This document shows positions 1 to 7,500 of a stretch of DNA of 64,000 nt, in pieces; the first letter of the stretch is position 1, and the number at the start of each line of letters is the position of its first letter. Source of the stretch: an uncultured Brevibacillus sp. GTDB lineage: Bacteria > Bacillota > Bacilli > Brevibacillales > Brevibacillaceae. The translations under genes were made by a program, and so were the position numbers. The stretch covers positions 186,001 through 250,000 of the forward strand of contig NZ_CANMZW010000001.1 of the NCBI RefSeq assembly GCF_947502445.1, given 5' to 3'. The notes below the pieces were generated by a model. That model saw only the letters and a list, made by a program, of their open reading frames with translations, was not told the DNA's origin and did no database searches.

Positions 1-1
1 C

Positions 2-220
2 ACCGATTCGTCCGGTCAAGTCGTTCGCGATTTCCAATTTAAAGGGGGAGCGGTGCGGCAATGGATCGGAAAGCTGCTTAGCTGCCACTGGTGTGTCGGC
101 ATTTGGATCGGGGTGCTCACTGTTGCCCTGTACCTGTATGTACCAGCCGCCTATCCGGTCCTGCTTATTTTGGCGATAGCGGGAGCGGCGGCTGTAATCG
201 AAACGAAGCTGTACATGTGA
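2..220 (+). CDS. DUF1360 family membrane protein, 3' end only
   Basis: This is the last 72 codons of a gene that begins before the window, ending at the TGA at 218-220. The translation contains a Cys-x-x-Cys-x-x-x-Trp element (LLSCHWCVGIW) followed by a hydrophobic stretch that continues nearly to the C-terminus (LTVALYLYV, then PVLLILAIAGAAAV). That combination of a CxxC next to a membrane segment is typical of DUF1360 (YngL-like) small membrane proteins of spore formers, whose function is unknown. The gene converges on the GT2 gene that follows on the other strand, with only 8 bases between the stop codons. The assignment rests on the motif alone, since the N-terminus is missing. Confidence 0.6.
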   Translation, partial: TDSSGQVVRDFQFKGGAVRQWIGKLLSCHWCVGIWIGVLTVALYLYVPAAYPVLLILAIAGAAAVIETKLYM

Positions 221-228
221 TGACAAAA

Positions 229-1416
229 TCAACTGCGTGAAAAGGCATGGTAGACGATAAACTCATCATGAGACAGCGGGATCACTTCATCAGCCCTGTA
301 ACCACCGACGAGCTTGTTGTGGATTTGCGGCGGAGTAGCAGGAACAATACTGGTAGAAGCAATATCAACCCGATGAATATGTGTCCGTGGATCGAGCGGG
401 ACTTCAATGGCGAAAATGGACTTTTCGATCGTAAAGGTTTTAGCCTTGACACCATTTACTAAAGCAGTCAGGGTGAACGGTTTTATCGTTTTGGCAGTAG
501 GACCAGGAACAGAACCTTTCAGCAACAGAATGTGTGACGGGTTGCTGGGGTCGGATTCGACCATTACCCGCAGGACGGGCGGTGCCCACATGTCAGGAAA
601 TCGGTTCATGCTTGCGATTCGAGCTGAGTTGGAAGGAAAGGTCTTGTACTGCTTTAATAATTCGATGACGCCCAAACCGCGATATTGTGATACATGGGAC
701 ACCCATCCGCTAGGTATGCTCATATAATGCTTCGCTAATGATTTAAACACTTCCGGAATCCCGATCGAATGCCACTGGGTCGAGGATTTGCACGTGGCAT
801 GAATGCGGGCATTTGCAAAAAACTCGGGGATAAAGCCGATTTGGTGAAACTTGGCAATCCGCATCCACAGCTCATAGTCCATACAAAAGTGCAGCTTTTC
901 ATCCACACCACCCATTTGTGTGACCACGTGACTGCGAATAAATGCGGCCGGTTGGCAGACACAGCATGTATAAAATAAACGCTTGGCATCTGCGTGATCG
1001 GAAGGAAACGTATTCACTGCCAGGCTGTGTTCATTCACGACCTGACATTTGCCATGAATCATACCCCATTGCGGGTTTTGTAAAAAGGCTTGCACAGCTT
1101 TGCGAATCGCACCTGGCAAATAAGTATCATCAGAGTTCAGCCAGCCAATAATGGACCCTTGAGCTCTGGCAAACCCTTTGTTAATCGCGTGGGATTGTCC
1201 ACGGTCTGGTTCAGAAATATACCGAAATCGGCTGTCTGCTTGTGCGTACTCCTGTAAAATAGCGAGTGTATCATCCGTCGAGCCGCCATCTATGACAATC
1301 ATCTCAATGTTGGTGTAGTCCTGAAGTAGAACACTGTTAATCGTCTCGCGAATAAATCTTCCCTGGTTAAAGGAAGGGGTTACGATACTGACGAGAGGAA
1401 GCTGGGGGGTAGACAT
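229..1416 (-). CDS. Family 2 glycosyltransferase with extra C-terminal domain
   Basis: A 395-residue inverting GT-A glycosyltransferase that should transfer a sugar from a nucleotide donor onto a cell-surface glycan; no membrane segment is visible, so it probably acts in the cytoplasm. The start at 1416 is chosen because AAAGGAG lies just upstream and the protein then opens with the standard GT2 strand (LVSIVTPSFNQGRFI). Also visible are VIDGGSTDDT, the [11 protein letters not shown] acceptor/metal region with its DD pair, and CMDYELWMRIAKF near residue 200. The last 130 or so residues form a separate beta-rich segment (from about WAPPVLRVMVE) not usual for GT2 enzymes. It is a clear paralogue of the GT2 at 11039-12280, including that tail. 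A perfect sigma-K-like promoter precedes it. Donor and acceptor cannot be told from sequence. Confidence 0.88.
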   Translation of the reverse strand: MSTPQLPLVSIVTPSFNQGRFIRETINSVLLQDYTNIEMIVIDGGSTDDTLAILQEYAQADSRFRYISEPDRGQSHAINKGFARAQGSIIGWLNSDDTYLPGAIRKAVQAFLQNPQWGMIHGKCQVVNEHSLAVNTFPSDHADAKRLFYTCCVCQPAAFIRSHVVTQMGGVDEKLHFCMDYELWMRIAKFHQIGFIPEFFANARIHATCKSSTQWHSIGIPEVFKSLAKHYMSIPSGWVSHVSQYRGLGVIELLKQYKTFPSNSARIASMNRFPDMWAPPVLRVMVESDPSNPSHILLLKGSVPGPTAKTIKPFTLTALVNGVKAKTFTIEKSIFAIEVPLDPRTHIHRVDIASTSIVPATPPQIHNKLVGGYRADEVIPLSHDEFIVYHAFSRS

Positions 1417-1468
1417 GTGTGCCACTCCTTTCAAAAATTTCCAACGCCAAAAAACGGCACGCCTGAAA

Positions 1469-1496
1469 TAGGATATGTACAAGAAGAAGCATTGGT
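1469..1496 (-). promoter_or_regulatory. Sigma-K-like promoter of the GT2 gene
   Basis: On the minus strand the sequence reads AC, then 17 bases, then CATATCCTA. This matches the sigma-K consensus (AC, N16-17, CATAnnnTA) at every fixed position. Transcription would begin about 46 bases before the GT2 start codon at 1416. It implies late mother-cell expression, inferred from the motif only. Confidence 0.6.
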
Positions 1497-1545
1497 ATCG
1501 GGATACTTTTCTTATTTTGAATCCAATCAACAGAGCAGCGTGAAA

Positions 1546-1586
1546 CAAAAAAAGAGTGTGGCCTCCTGTAGGATGACACACACTCT
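1546..1586 (-). terminator. Intrinsic terminator after the methyltransferase remnant
   Basis: Read on the minus strand, AGAGTGTG and CACACTCT arms form a hairpin followed by a run of seven T. It sits just beyond the 3' end of the broken methyltransferase and upstream of the GT2 promoter, so it once closed that transcription unit. Confidence 0.8.
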
Positions 1587-1589
1587 AAT

Positions 1590-1975
1590 ATAAAAAGTAT
1601 GTTCCTTGTCATCAAGAATACAAGCTGTTTCGATGAGCAGGTGTCCACCCGTTTTGACGACGCTTCTTGCTTGCGAGATTGTCCACAACGGGTCGCGAAC
1701 GTGATAAAGCAGCCCGGTATGCTGAACGATGTCGAACAAGTTGTGGCCCCGAGCTATTCTGCCTCAAAAGCCCACATGCCGTCAAAGCTGGCGACGTCGA
1801 GGACTCGTTTTCCCGCATAATTCAAGTGCTGCCTCGATTTTCGCGTGCATTCCCACAGTGGTTCCAAAATAGCGAGACCTGGTGTAGCTATTCCAGGGCG
1901 AAGCGAGATTTTATGGTACCAGCTGCGTTATCCGATCTCAGCTAAAATTTCACTGTCTGTCCATGTTCCTCCCAC
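1590..1975 (-). pseudogene. Decayed class I SAM-dependent methyltransferase
   Basis: The minus strand begins with a good SD (AAAGGAGGGA) and a GTG at 1975, and translates as VGGTWTDSEILAEIG before a TAA at 1928-1930. The same frame continues WYHKISLRPGIATPG, then GKRVLDVASFDGMWAFEAE (the SAM-binding strand and a DGxW loop), then a TAG at 1754-1756. After a gap and a frame change come FDIVQHTGLLYHVRDP and VVKTGGHLLIET, the post-motif III region typical of CmoB-like methyltransferases. The middle (several dozen residues) and the C-terminus are absent. Two stops, a frameshift and an internal deletion make it non-functional. The intact SD, terminator and a CATATCGTA -10-like box upstream show it was once expressed with the glycan locus. 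Confidence 0.85.
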
Positions 1976-2194
1976 TTTTATTCCCTCCTTTTGGCAAAAA
2001 AGCGATCAAAAAATGTCATCACGCTATCTTTACGATATGTACACATAGGTTGACGGGATGCGGGGGAGAAACCCCAAATTCACATAGATGAACAAAAATT
2101 TAGGCAGGAAGCCCACGACAGTTGGCCGTTTCCGAGCCTGCTTCTTGTGAATACGGTGAAAGGAAGAAAGAATGCCAAAGGAGGGGCGGAAGCG

Positions 2195-3043
2195 ATGACC
2201 TTGCCTATCATATTCATGCACAGGGGAGATGACGATTATCTTACTTACAGCCTGCGGCAAGCCAAGGTAAGCAACCCCCATTCACCCGTCTACCTGCTCG
2301 GGAAAGTGACGAATCGAAAGTTTGCGACGGCCGGAATCATCCACGAGCTGATGGATTACCATATGGTGACTGCCCAAAGCTTTGCCAGGGTTTATCAGCA
2401 TATGCACGTGATGAGCTTCGAATATAATCTTTTTTGCTTTCAGCGTTGGTTCATATTGCGTGATTTTATGCGAAAGAGAGGAATGCAGAGCTGCTTTTAT
2501 GTCGATTCTGATGTGATGTTGTATACAAATGTTTCCAATCCGGAGTTTCGCCCATTTTCCATGGAATTTGCATGGACAAGTTTCGTAGGCATCGACACAT
2601 TGGATCGCTTTTGCAACCTCATGATGAAGTACTTTGTCAATCCCTTTTTATTCCGTCAGCTCGTCCAAATTACGATCGAATATGATCAAGTCATAAATGG
2701 GGTTCCTCTCGTCTCTGACATGGTGCTCTGCTTGCTGTATTTTCGACACTACTCTGGGCAGACGCATACGCATGGGACATTCGGAGACTCCTTTTTCGAT
2801 GAAAATATAAATCGGCCACTTTGGGCAGAAGCTCATGCCAACAAGAAAAAAGTGTATGTGAACCAAGGAATCCTCTACTGCAAGGACCTGGCCAGTGGCT
2901 CGTACAAACGAATAAACTCCCTGCATTTTCAAGGATTAGAGTCAAAAAACTTCATGCACGATTTCTTATGTTCCAACATTCCGCAAAGTACAGGCGCCCA
3001 TTATTACGATTATCTGACAGGGCAATGGACACCTGTGGTGTAA
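2195..3043 (+). CDS. Unrecognised glycosyltransferase-like protein with DSD motif (paralogue A)
   Basis: A 282-residue soluble protein that I cannot place in a named family. The start at 2195 is chosen over an upstream in-frame ATG because AAAGGAGGGG lies 8 bases before it and the paralogue at 13408-14271 begins at the same point. It opens with a short beta strand (LPIIFMHRG), has an LRQAKVSNP helix, an invariant block YNLFCFQRWFILRDFM, then FYVDSDVMLYT, which resembles the DXD metal/nucleotide-sugar site of GT-A transferases, then SMEFAWTSF, a VSDM element and a C-terminal YDYLTGQW. These blocks are shared with the paralogue. The context (glycan locus, next to manC) supports a glycosyltransferase role. 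It is followed by its own terminator, so it is a single-gene unit. Confidence 0.8.
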   Translation: MTLPIIFMHRGDDDYLTYSLRQAKVSNPHSPVYLLGKVTNRKFATAGIIHELMDYHMVTAQSFARVYQHMHVMSFEYNLFCFQRWFILRDFMRKRGMQSCFYVDSDVMLYTNVSNPEFRPFSMEFAWTSFVGIDTLDRFCNLMMKYFVNPFLFRQLVQITIEYDQVINGVPLVSDMVLCLLYFRHYSGQTHTHGTFGDSFFDENINRPLWAEAHANKKKVYVNQGILYCKDLASGSYKRINSLHFQGLESKNFMHDFLCSNIPQSTGAHYYDYLTGQWTPVV

Positions 3044-3059
3044 TGATTGTACATGTGTA

Positions 3060-3087
3060 CCCCCGTTATGTGGCTAACGGGGGTTTT
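3060..3087 (+). terminator. Intrinsic terminator
   Basis: CCCCCGTTA pairs perfectly with TAACGGGGG across a 6-base loop, followed by TTTT. It closes the single-gene unit ending at 3043. Confidence 0.85.
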
Positions 3088-3209
3088 GTCTATGGAAAAA
3101 GTCGTAACAGTCGGGAGAATCGACCATTTTAGCGGGTAAAACGGTCATCGCTATTTCTGTTTTCATATGATGGTTCATGCATGAAGTATAACGGACAGAG
3201 GTGGCCTAG

Positions 3210-4577
3210 ATGAAACTGGTATTGCTATCGGGCGGTTCAGGTAAAAGGTTGTGGCCGCTCTCCAACGATGTTCGCTCCAAACAATTTTTAAAATTAATCG
3301 AGAGTCCAAACGGCGGTCCAGAATCGATGGTGCAGAGAATGTGGCGGCAGCTAGCTTCCAACCAGTGTCTGGATATGACCTTTATCTCGACAAGTCAATC
3401 ACAAGTAGACCTGATATATAGTCAGCTCGGAATGAATGTACCACTCATACTGGAACCACAGAAGCGGGATACGTTTCCAGCAATTGCTCTTGTAGCGAGC
3501 TACTTGCACACTGTTAAAAAATTGGGACGTGACGAGATAGTAACGGTTATGCCTGTCGACTCGTTTGTTGAGGATCATTTTTTCCAGAAGCTAAAGCAAT
3601 TGGAGAAAGTGATCGAGGCTTCGGGTGCAGATTTGGCCTTAATGGGCGTGAAACCTACGTACCCGTCAACCAAATACGGCTATATTGTGCCAAAGCCCGT
3701 TGCAGACAAATCTCAACTTTATCAAAAAGTAGCGCGGTTTACGGAAAAACCAACGGAAGAACAGGCAAGAGGACTCCTTTTTGAACAGGCATTATGGAAT
3801 TGTGGCGTCTTTGCTTTTCGTTTGGGCTATTTGCTGAAGGAAATGGAAAAAAGAAACATACCAATCGCACATGACCAATTGCTTCAAACATACACCCAGC
3901 TGCCTAAAATCAGCTTTGACTACGAAGTAGTGGAAAAGGCAAAGCATGTCGTGGTCGTCCCCTATGCAGGTGATTGGAAAGACTTGGGGACGTGGAATAC
4001 GCTGACAGAGGAAATGAGCGAGCATTCTGTGGGACGTGTGCATCTGGAAGAGAGCAGCAATACGCATGTCATCAACGAGTTGGACCTGCCGATCGTGTCA
4101 ATTGGGGTGTCAGATCTGGTAATTGCGGCTAGTCCAGACGGCATCTTGGTTTCTGCCAAGGAAAAAAGTCATGTCGTCAAGGATATCGCAAGGGACTGGA
4201 GCCAGCGTCCTATGTTTGAGGAGAGAAGATGGGGCTGGTACCATGTTTTGCAACTTCAGAAAATGAGTGAAAAAGTAGAGGTTTTGACGAAGCGGCTTCA
4301 TATTCATGCTGGCAAAAATTTGAGCTACCAATACCATTACTATCGAAGCGAGGTGTGGATGGTCGTGGAAGGTGAAGGAGATTTTGTCCTGAATGACCGC
4401 TTATTTCGCATTCGCCCAGGGGATGTTGTAGAAATACCTGTGGGTGCCAAGCATGCCATCAAAGCAATCAGTAATCTGGATATCATCGAGGTGCAGATGG
4501 GTAGCAAATTAATAGAAGAGGATATTGTGCGCATAGGCATGAGCTGGAATGACATTCTCGAAATGGTCAGTGAGTAG
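3210..4577 (+). CDS. manC: Mannose-1-phosphate guanylyltransferase with cupin isomerase-like domain
   Basis: A 455-residue cytoplasmic enzyme that makes GDP-mannose from mannose 1-phosphate and GTP. The N-terminal nucleotidyltransferase domain begins at once with the pyrophosphorylase signature LSGGSGKRLWPLSN, and FTEKPTEEQA and NCGVFAF follow further on. From about residue 350 there is a cupin barrel (YHYYRSEVWMVVEGEG, then RPGDVVEIPVGAKHAI) like the phosphomannose isomerase half of bifunctional ManC/AlgA proteins. Length fits that family. It starts a tight operon with the CDP-sugar genes. Its product is the substrate of the Gmd encoded at 17215, so it serves the GDP-fucose/GDP-rhamnose branch although it is co-transcribed with the CDP branch. 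Confidence 0.9.
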   Translation: MKLVLLSGGSGKRLWPLSNDVRSKQFLKLIESPNGGPESMVQRMWRQLASNQCLDMTFISTSQSQVDLIYSQLGMNVPLILEPQKRDTFPAIALVASYLHTVKKLGRDEIVTVMPVDSFVEDHFFQKLKQLEKVIEASGADLALMGVKPTYPSTKYGYIVPKPVADKSQLYQKVARFTEKPTEEQARGLLFEQALWNCGVFAFRLGYLLKEMEKRNIPIAHDQLLQTYTQLPKISFDYEVVEKAKHVVVVPYAGDWKDLGTWNTLTEEMSEHSVGRVHLEESSNTHVINELDLPIVSIGVSDLVIAASPDGILVSAKEKSHVVKDIARDWSQRPMFEERRWGWYHVLQLQKMSEKVEVLTKRLHIHAGKNLSYQYHYYRSEVWMVVEGEGDFVLNDRLFRIRPGDVVEIPVGAKHAIKAISNLDIIEVQMGSKLIEEDIVRIGMSWNDILEMVSE

Positions 4578-4579
4578 CG

Positions 4580-5674
4580 ATGATGCTAGATAACATATTT
4601 TGGAAAAATAAAAGAGTCTTTTTGACAGGCCATACAGGCTTCAAAGGCTCATGGATGTGTCTGGTCCTGCACGCACTCGGCGCACAGGTAACAGGATACG
4701 CACTTGCCCCGCAGACAAAGCCCAATTTATTTGAGCTTTGTAACCTGGAATCAGTACTTCATAAGCATATTTGCGGAGATATCCGCCAAAAGGAAGACAT
4801 AACAAAGGCAGTCATGGAGGCACGGCCAGATATCGTTATTCATATGGCAGCACAGCCTTTGGTTGGCATGTCCTATCTCGACCCGCTCACAACCTATGAG
4901 ACAAATGTGATGGGGACGGTTCATGTGCTAGAAGCGGTACGAACAGCCGCACTGGCACGGGTGCCGATCAGGACTGTCATTAATGTAACGACAGACAAAT
5001 GCTACGAAAACAAGGAATGGCCCTGGGGCTATCGTGAGGTGGACCTGCTGGGTGGGCATGATCCTTATTCGAATAGCAAGGCGTGCTCCGAATTGGTGAC
5101 AGCCGGCTATCGACAATCCTTTTTCCGATCCGATGCCGCAGGCGGAAAGCTCGGGATAGCTACTGCACGGGCAGGCAATGTGATAGGAGGAGGAGACTGG
5201 ACCTGTGGCAGGCTCATCCCCGATTTGATTCAAAGCCTATTGAACAAAGATAAAGTCGTGCTTCGAAATCCGCGAGCCATACGCCCGTGGCAGCACGTTC
5301 TCGAATCGGTGTGCGGCTATCTGCTGCTGGCAGAGAAGCTATGGGAAGACCCACAGCGCTATTCATCAAGCTGGAATTTCGGTCCTGAACCAAGGGATGC
5401 CAAAACAGTAGAGTGGATCACCGCGCGTATGTGTGAGAAATGGGGAGCACACGCTTCCTACCAAATCACTACTGACTCTCCCTTTCACGAAGCGACGTAC
5501 TTAAAGCTAGATTGCGCAAAAGCGATCACACAGCTGGGCTGGCGTCCTCGTTGGTCACTGGAGCAAGCGCTCGATGCCATTATGGAGTGGACAAGAGCCT
5601 ATCAGCAAAAAAAGGATATGAAGGAAATTTGCTTGGAGCAGATTGATCATTACTTGAAGGAGGGGGCTTCATGA
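4580..5674 (+). CDS. rfbG: CDP-glucose 4,6-dehydratase
   Basis: A 364-residue extended short-chain dehydrogenase/reductase that converts CDP-glucose to CDP-4-keto-6-deoxyglucose using bound NAD. The Rossmann fold appears at residues 10-20 as TGHTGFKGSW, the form characteristic of this enzyme rather than of dTDP-glucose dehydratase. MAAQPLVGMSY, NVTTDKCYEN (the Thr-Asp-Lys active-site run), the YSNSK catalytic Tyr/Lys and RAGNVIGGGDW are all present. It starts 2 bases after manC and overlaps rfbF by 4 bases, so the three are translationally linked. Two adjacent ATGs (4580 and 4583) are both possible starts; the SD is weak, consistent with coupling. Confidence 0.93.
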   Translation: MMLDNIFWKNKRVFLTGHTGFKGSWMCLVLHALGAQVTGYALAPQTKPNLFELCNLESVLHKHICGDIRQKEDITKAVMEARPDIVIHMAAQPLVGMSYLDPLTTYETNVMGTVHVLEAVRTAALARVPIRTVINVTTDKCYENKEWPWGYREVDLLGGHDPYSNSKACSELVTAGYRQSFFRSDAAGGKLGIATARAGNVIGGGDWTCGRLIPDLIQSLLNKDKVVLRNPRAIRPWQHVLESVCGYLLLAEKLWEDPQRYSSSWNFGPEPRDAKTVEWITARMCEKWGAHASYQITTDSPFHEATYLKLDCAKAITQLGWRPRWSLEQALDAIMEWTRAYQQKKDMKEICLEQIDHYLKEGAS

Positions 5675-6438
5675 AGGTGGTCATTTTGGCTGGTGGATAT
5701 GGCACGCGAATTGGAGAAGAATCACAGCTTAAACCAAAGCCCCTGATAGCGATTGGAGATAAACCGATTATTTGCCATATCATGTCCACCTATTCCCGGT
5801 ACGGCTACAACGACTTTATCATCTGTCTGGGCTACAAAGGCTATATGATTAAAGAATACTTTGCGCACTATTTTTTGCACCAGTCAGATGTCACATTTGA
5901 TTTTTCAAAGGGCAATGAAATGACTTTGCACAATCCATGCAAGGACCCGTGGAAGGTCACGCTGATTGACACAGGCAAGGATACGATGACGGGGGGCAGA
6001 ATTAAGCGAATCCAGTCGTACGTAGGAGACGCTCCATTTATGCTTACTTATGGAGATGGTGTCTCCAGCATCAATATTGAAGAGCTGGTCTCCTATCACC
6101 GCGCACATGGAAAGCTGGCTACAATTACAGCGACGCAGCCTCCAGGTCGATTTGGTGCTTTGGACCTGACCAGTGATGATCAGGTGAGGGGCTTTCAGGA
6201 AAAGCCAAATGGCGACGGTGGCTGGATAAATGCCGGATTTTTCGTTCTGCAGCCGGAAGTTTTTTCTTACCTGGCTGGGGATGAAACGGTCTTTGAGCGC
6301 GAACCACTGGAGCAATTAGCCCAAAACGGACAGCTCGCTGCGTTCAAGCATACAGGTTTTTGGCACCCGATGGATACGATGCGGGATAAAAATTATCTGG
6401 AGACGCTATGGAAAAGCGGAAAGGCGGAGTGGAAGTAG
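5671..6438 (+). CDS. rfbF: Glucose-1-phosphate cytidylyltransferase
   Basis: A 255-residue cytoplasmic nucleotidyltransferase that forms CDP-glucose from glucose 1-phosphate and CTP, the first committed step of CDP-deoxyhexose synthesis. The N-terminus carries the family signature AGGYGTRIGEESQLKPKPL, with the Arg and Lys that bind the phosphates. MLTYGDGVSSINI supplies the metal-binding Asp, and NGDGGWINAGFFVLQPEVF and GFWHPMDTMRD are typical RfbF blocks. Length is normal for the family. The ATGA overlap with rfbG means translational coupling to the enzyme that consumes its product. The glucose 1-phosphate could come from the mutase at 15170-16918. Confidence 0.94.
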   Translation: MKVVILAGGYGTRIGEESQLKPKPLIAIGDKPIICHIMSTYSRYGYNDFIICLGYKGYMIKEYFAHYFLHQSDVTFDFSKGNEMTLHNPCKDPWKVTLIDTGKDTMTGGRIKRIQSYVGDAPFMLTYGDGVSSINIEELVSYHRAHGKLATITATQPPGRFGALDLTSDDQVRGFQEKPNGDGGWINAGFFVLQPEVFSYLAGDETVFEREPLEQLAQNGQLAAFKHTGFWHPMDTMRDKNYLETLWKSGKAEWK

Positions 6439-6460
6439 GAGGACAGATGCGGGGAGGCAG

Positions 6461-7363
6461 ATGGGCTTGAGAATCATGCTGACGGGAGCTACCGGATTTT
6501 TGGGAAGCCATCTGGCAAGAGCGCTGGTGCGAAATCATCATCATGTCGTCATTCTCAAGAGAAGCTTTTCAGATTGCTCGCGTCTGGCAGACGTTGCAGG
6601 CGATATCACCAGCTACGATCTGGATATGACGGATCTATGCGTACCGTTTGAGCGACATCAGCCCTTTGATGCCATAATTCATACGGCAACAGCATACGGG
6701 CGGCGTGATGAATCGGATGCAGCACTGCTTGAGACGAACGTCATCTTTCCGCTCCGACTCCTGCAAGCTTCGATCAAGTATGGCACCAGTCTGTTTCTGA
6801 ATTCAGACACCTTTTCACGGACGGCGCTCTCTCGGCAGGCAACGTACATGCTCGGATATCACCTGACCAAAAAACAGTTCGCGGAGTGGGGCGAATATTT
6901 ATCAGCCATTCATCAAACGAGGTTTGTCAATGTACGGCTGGAGCATGTATACGGACCATTTGATCAGCCGACCAAGTTCATCCCATTTGTGATTAGGCAA
7001 TGTCTGAGAAGAAACGAAGAAATAACTCTTACCGCCGGAGAACAGAAGAGAGATTTTGTGTACGTAGATGATGTAGTAGAGGCATATCTCGCACTGCTTA
7101 ACAAAAGTACGGTATTGCCAAAAGGGTTTAGCGAATATCAGGTGGGAACAGGTCGCGCTACCTCCATTCGCGAGCTGGTACAAAAAATACACGCGTTGAC
7201 CCAGTCATCTGCGCAGTTGAAATTCGGAGCGATTCCGTATCGTGACCAGGAGATTATGTGCTCACAAGCTGACACGACAGCTCTCAAAACGCTTGGCTGG
7301 AAAAGCAAAGTGGAGCTAGACGCTGGGCTTGCTAAGATGATGAAACTAGAAGGACTCGCATAA
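6461..7363 (+). CDS. NAD(P)-dependent SDR reductase/epimerase of the CDP-sugar operon
   Basis: A 300-residue extended SDR protein. The start of the chain is a Rossmann motif (MLTGATGFLGSHLA); DAIIHTATAYGR and YHLTK (catalytic Tyr and Lys) follow, then RLEHVYGPFDQP and KRDFVYVDDVVEAY, usual for NDP-sugar epimerase/reductases. As the last gene of the rfbG-rfbF operon it most likely acts on CDP-4-keto-6-deoxyglucose, for example as a 4-reductase giving a CDP-6-deoxyhexose in the manner of RfbJ-type enzymes; this is inference from context. The ATG at 6461 is only 3 bases from GGGGAGG, so a TTG at 6467 (9-base spacing) is the likelier true start. The exact product sugar is unknown. Confidence 0.82.
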   Translation: MGLRIMLTGATGFLGSHLARALVRNHHHVVILKRSFSDCSRLADVAGDITSYDLDMTDLCVPFERHQPFDAIIHTATAYGRRDESDAALLETNVIFPLRLLQASIKYGTSLFLNSDTFSRTALSRQATYMLGYHLTKKQFAEWGEYLSAIHQTRFVNVRLEHVYGPFDQPTKFIPFVIRQCLRRNEEITLTAGEQKRDFVYVDDVVEAYLALLNKSTVLPKGFSEYQVGTGRATSIRELVQKIHALTQSSAQLKFGAIPYRDQEIMCSQADTTALKTLGWKSKVELDAGLAKMMKLEGLA

Positions 7364-7380
7364 ACAAAAGAATGAAGAAA

Positions 7381-7417
7381 ACGGACAGGGCGCTAGCTTC
7401 CTCTGTCCGTCTTTTTT
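7381..7417 (+). terminator. Terminator of the manC-rfbGF operon
   Basis: ACGGACAG and CTGTCCGT form an 8-base-pair stem followed by C and six T, 17 bases after the last gene. Confidence 0.85.
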
Positions 7418-7438
7418 GTATAAAACGGAGTATAGACC

Positions 7439-7467
7439 AAAAAACATGGTCAGCTTAGCTGCCACGT
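7439..7467 (-). terminator. Terminator of the leftward glycan operon
   Basis: On the minus strand ACGTGG/CCATGT and CAGC/GCTG arms stack into one hairpin with a single bulge, followed by a run of T. It lies 34 bases past the end of the methyltransferase at 7501, so it closes the leftward operon. Confidence 0.65.
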
Positions 7468-7500
7468 TTTCTGGGTCGCCCACTTTAGACGGATTTGATT

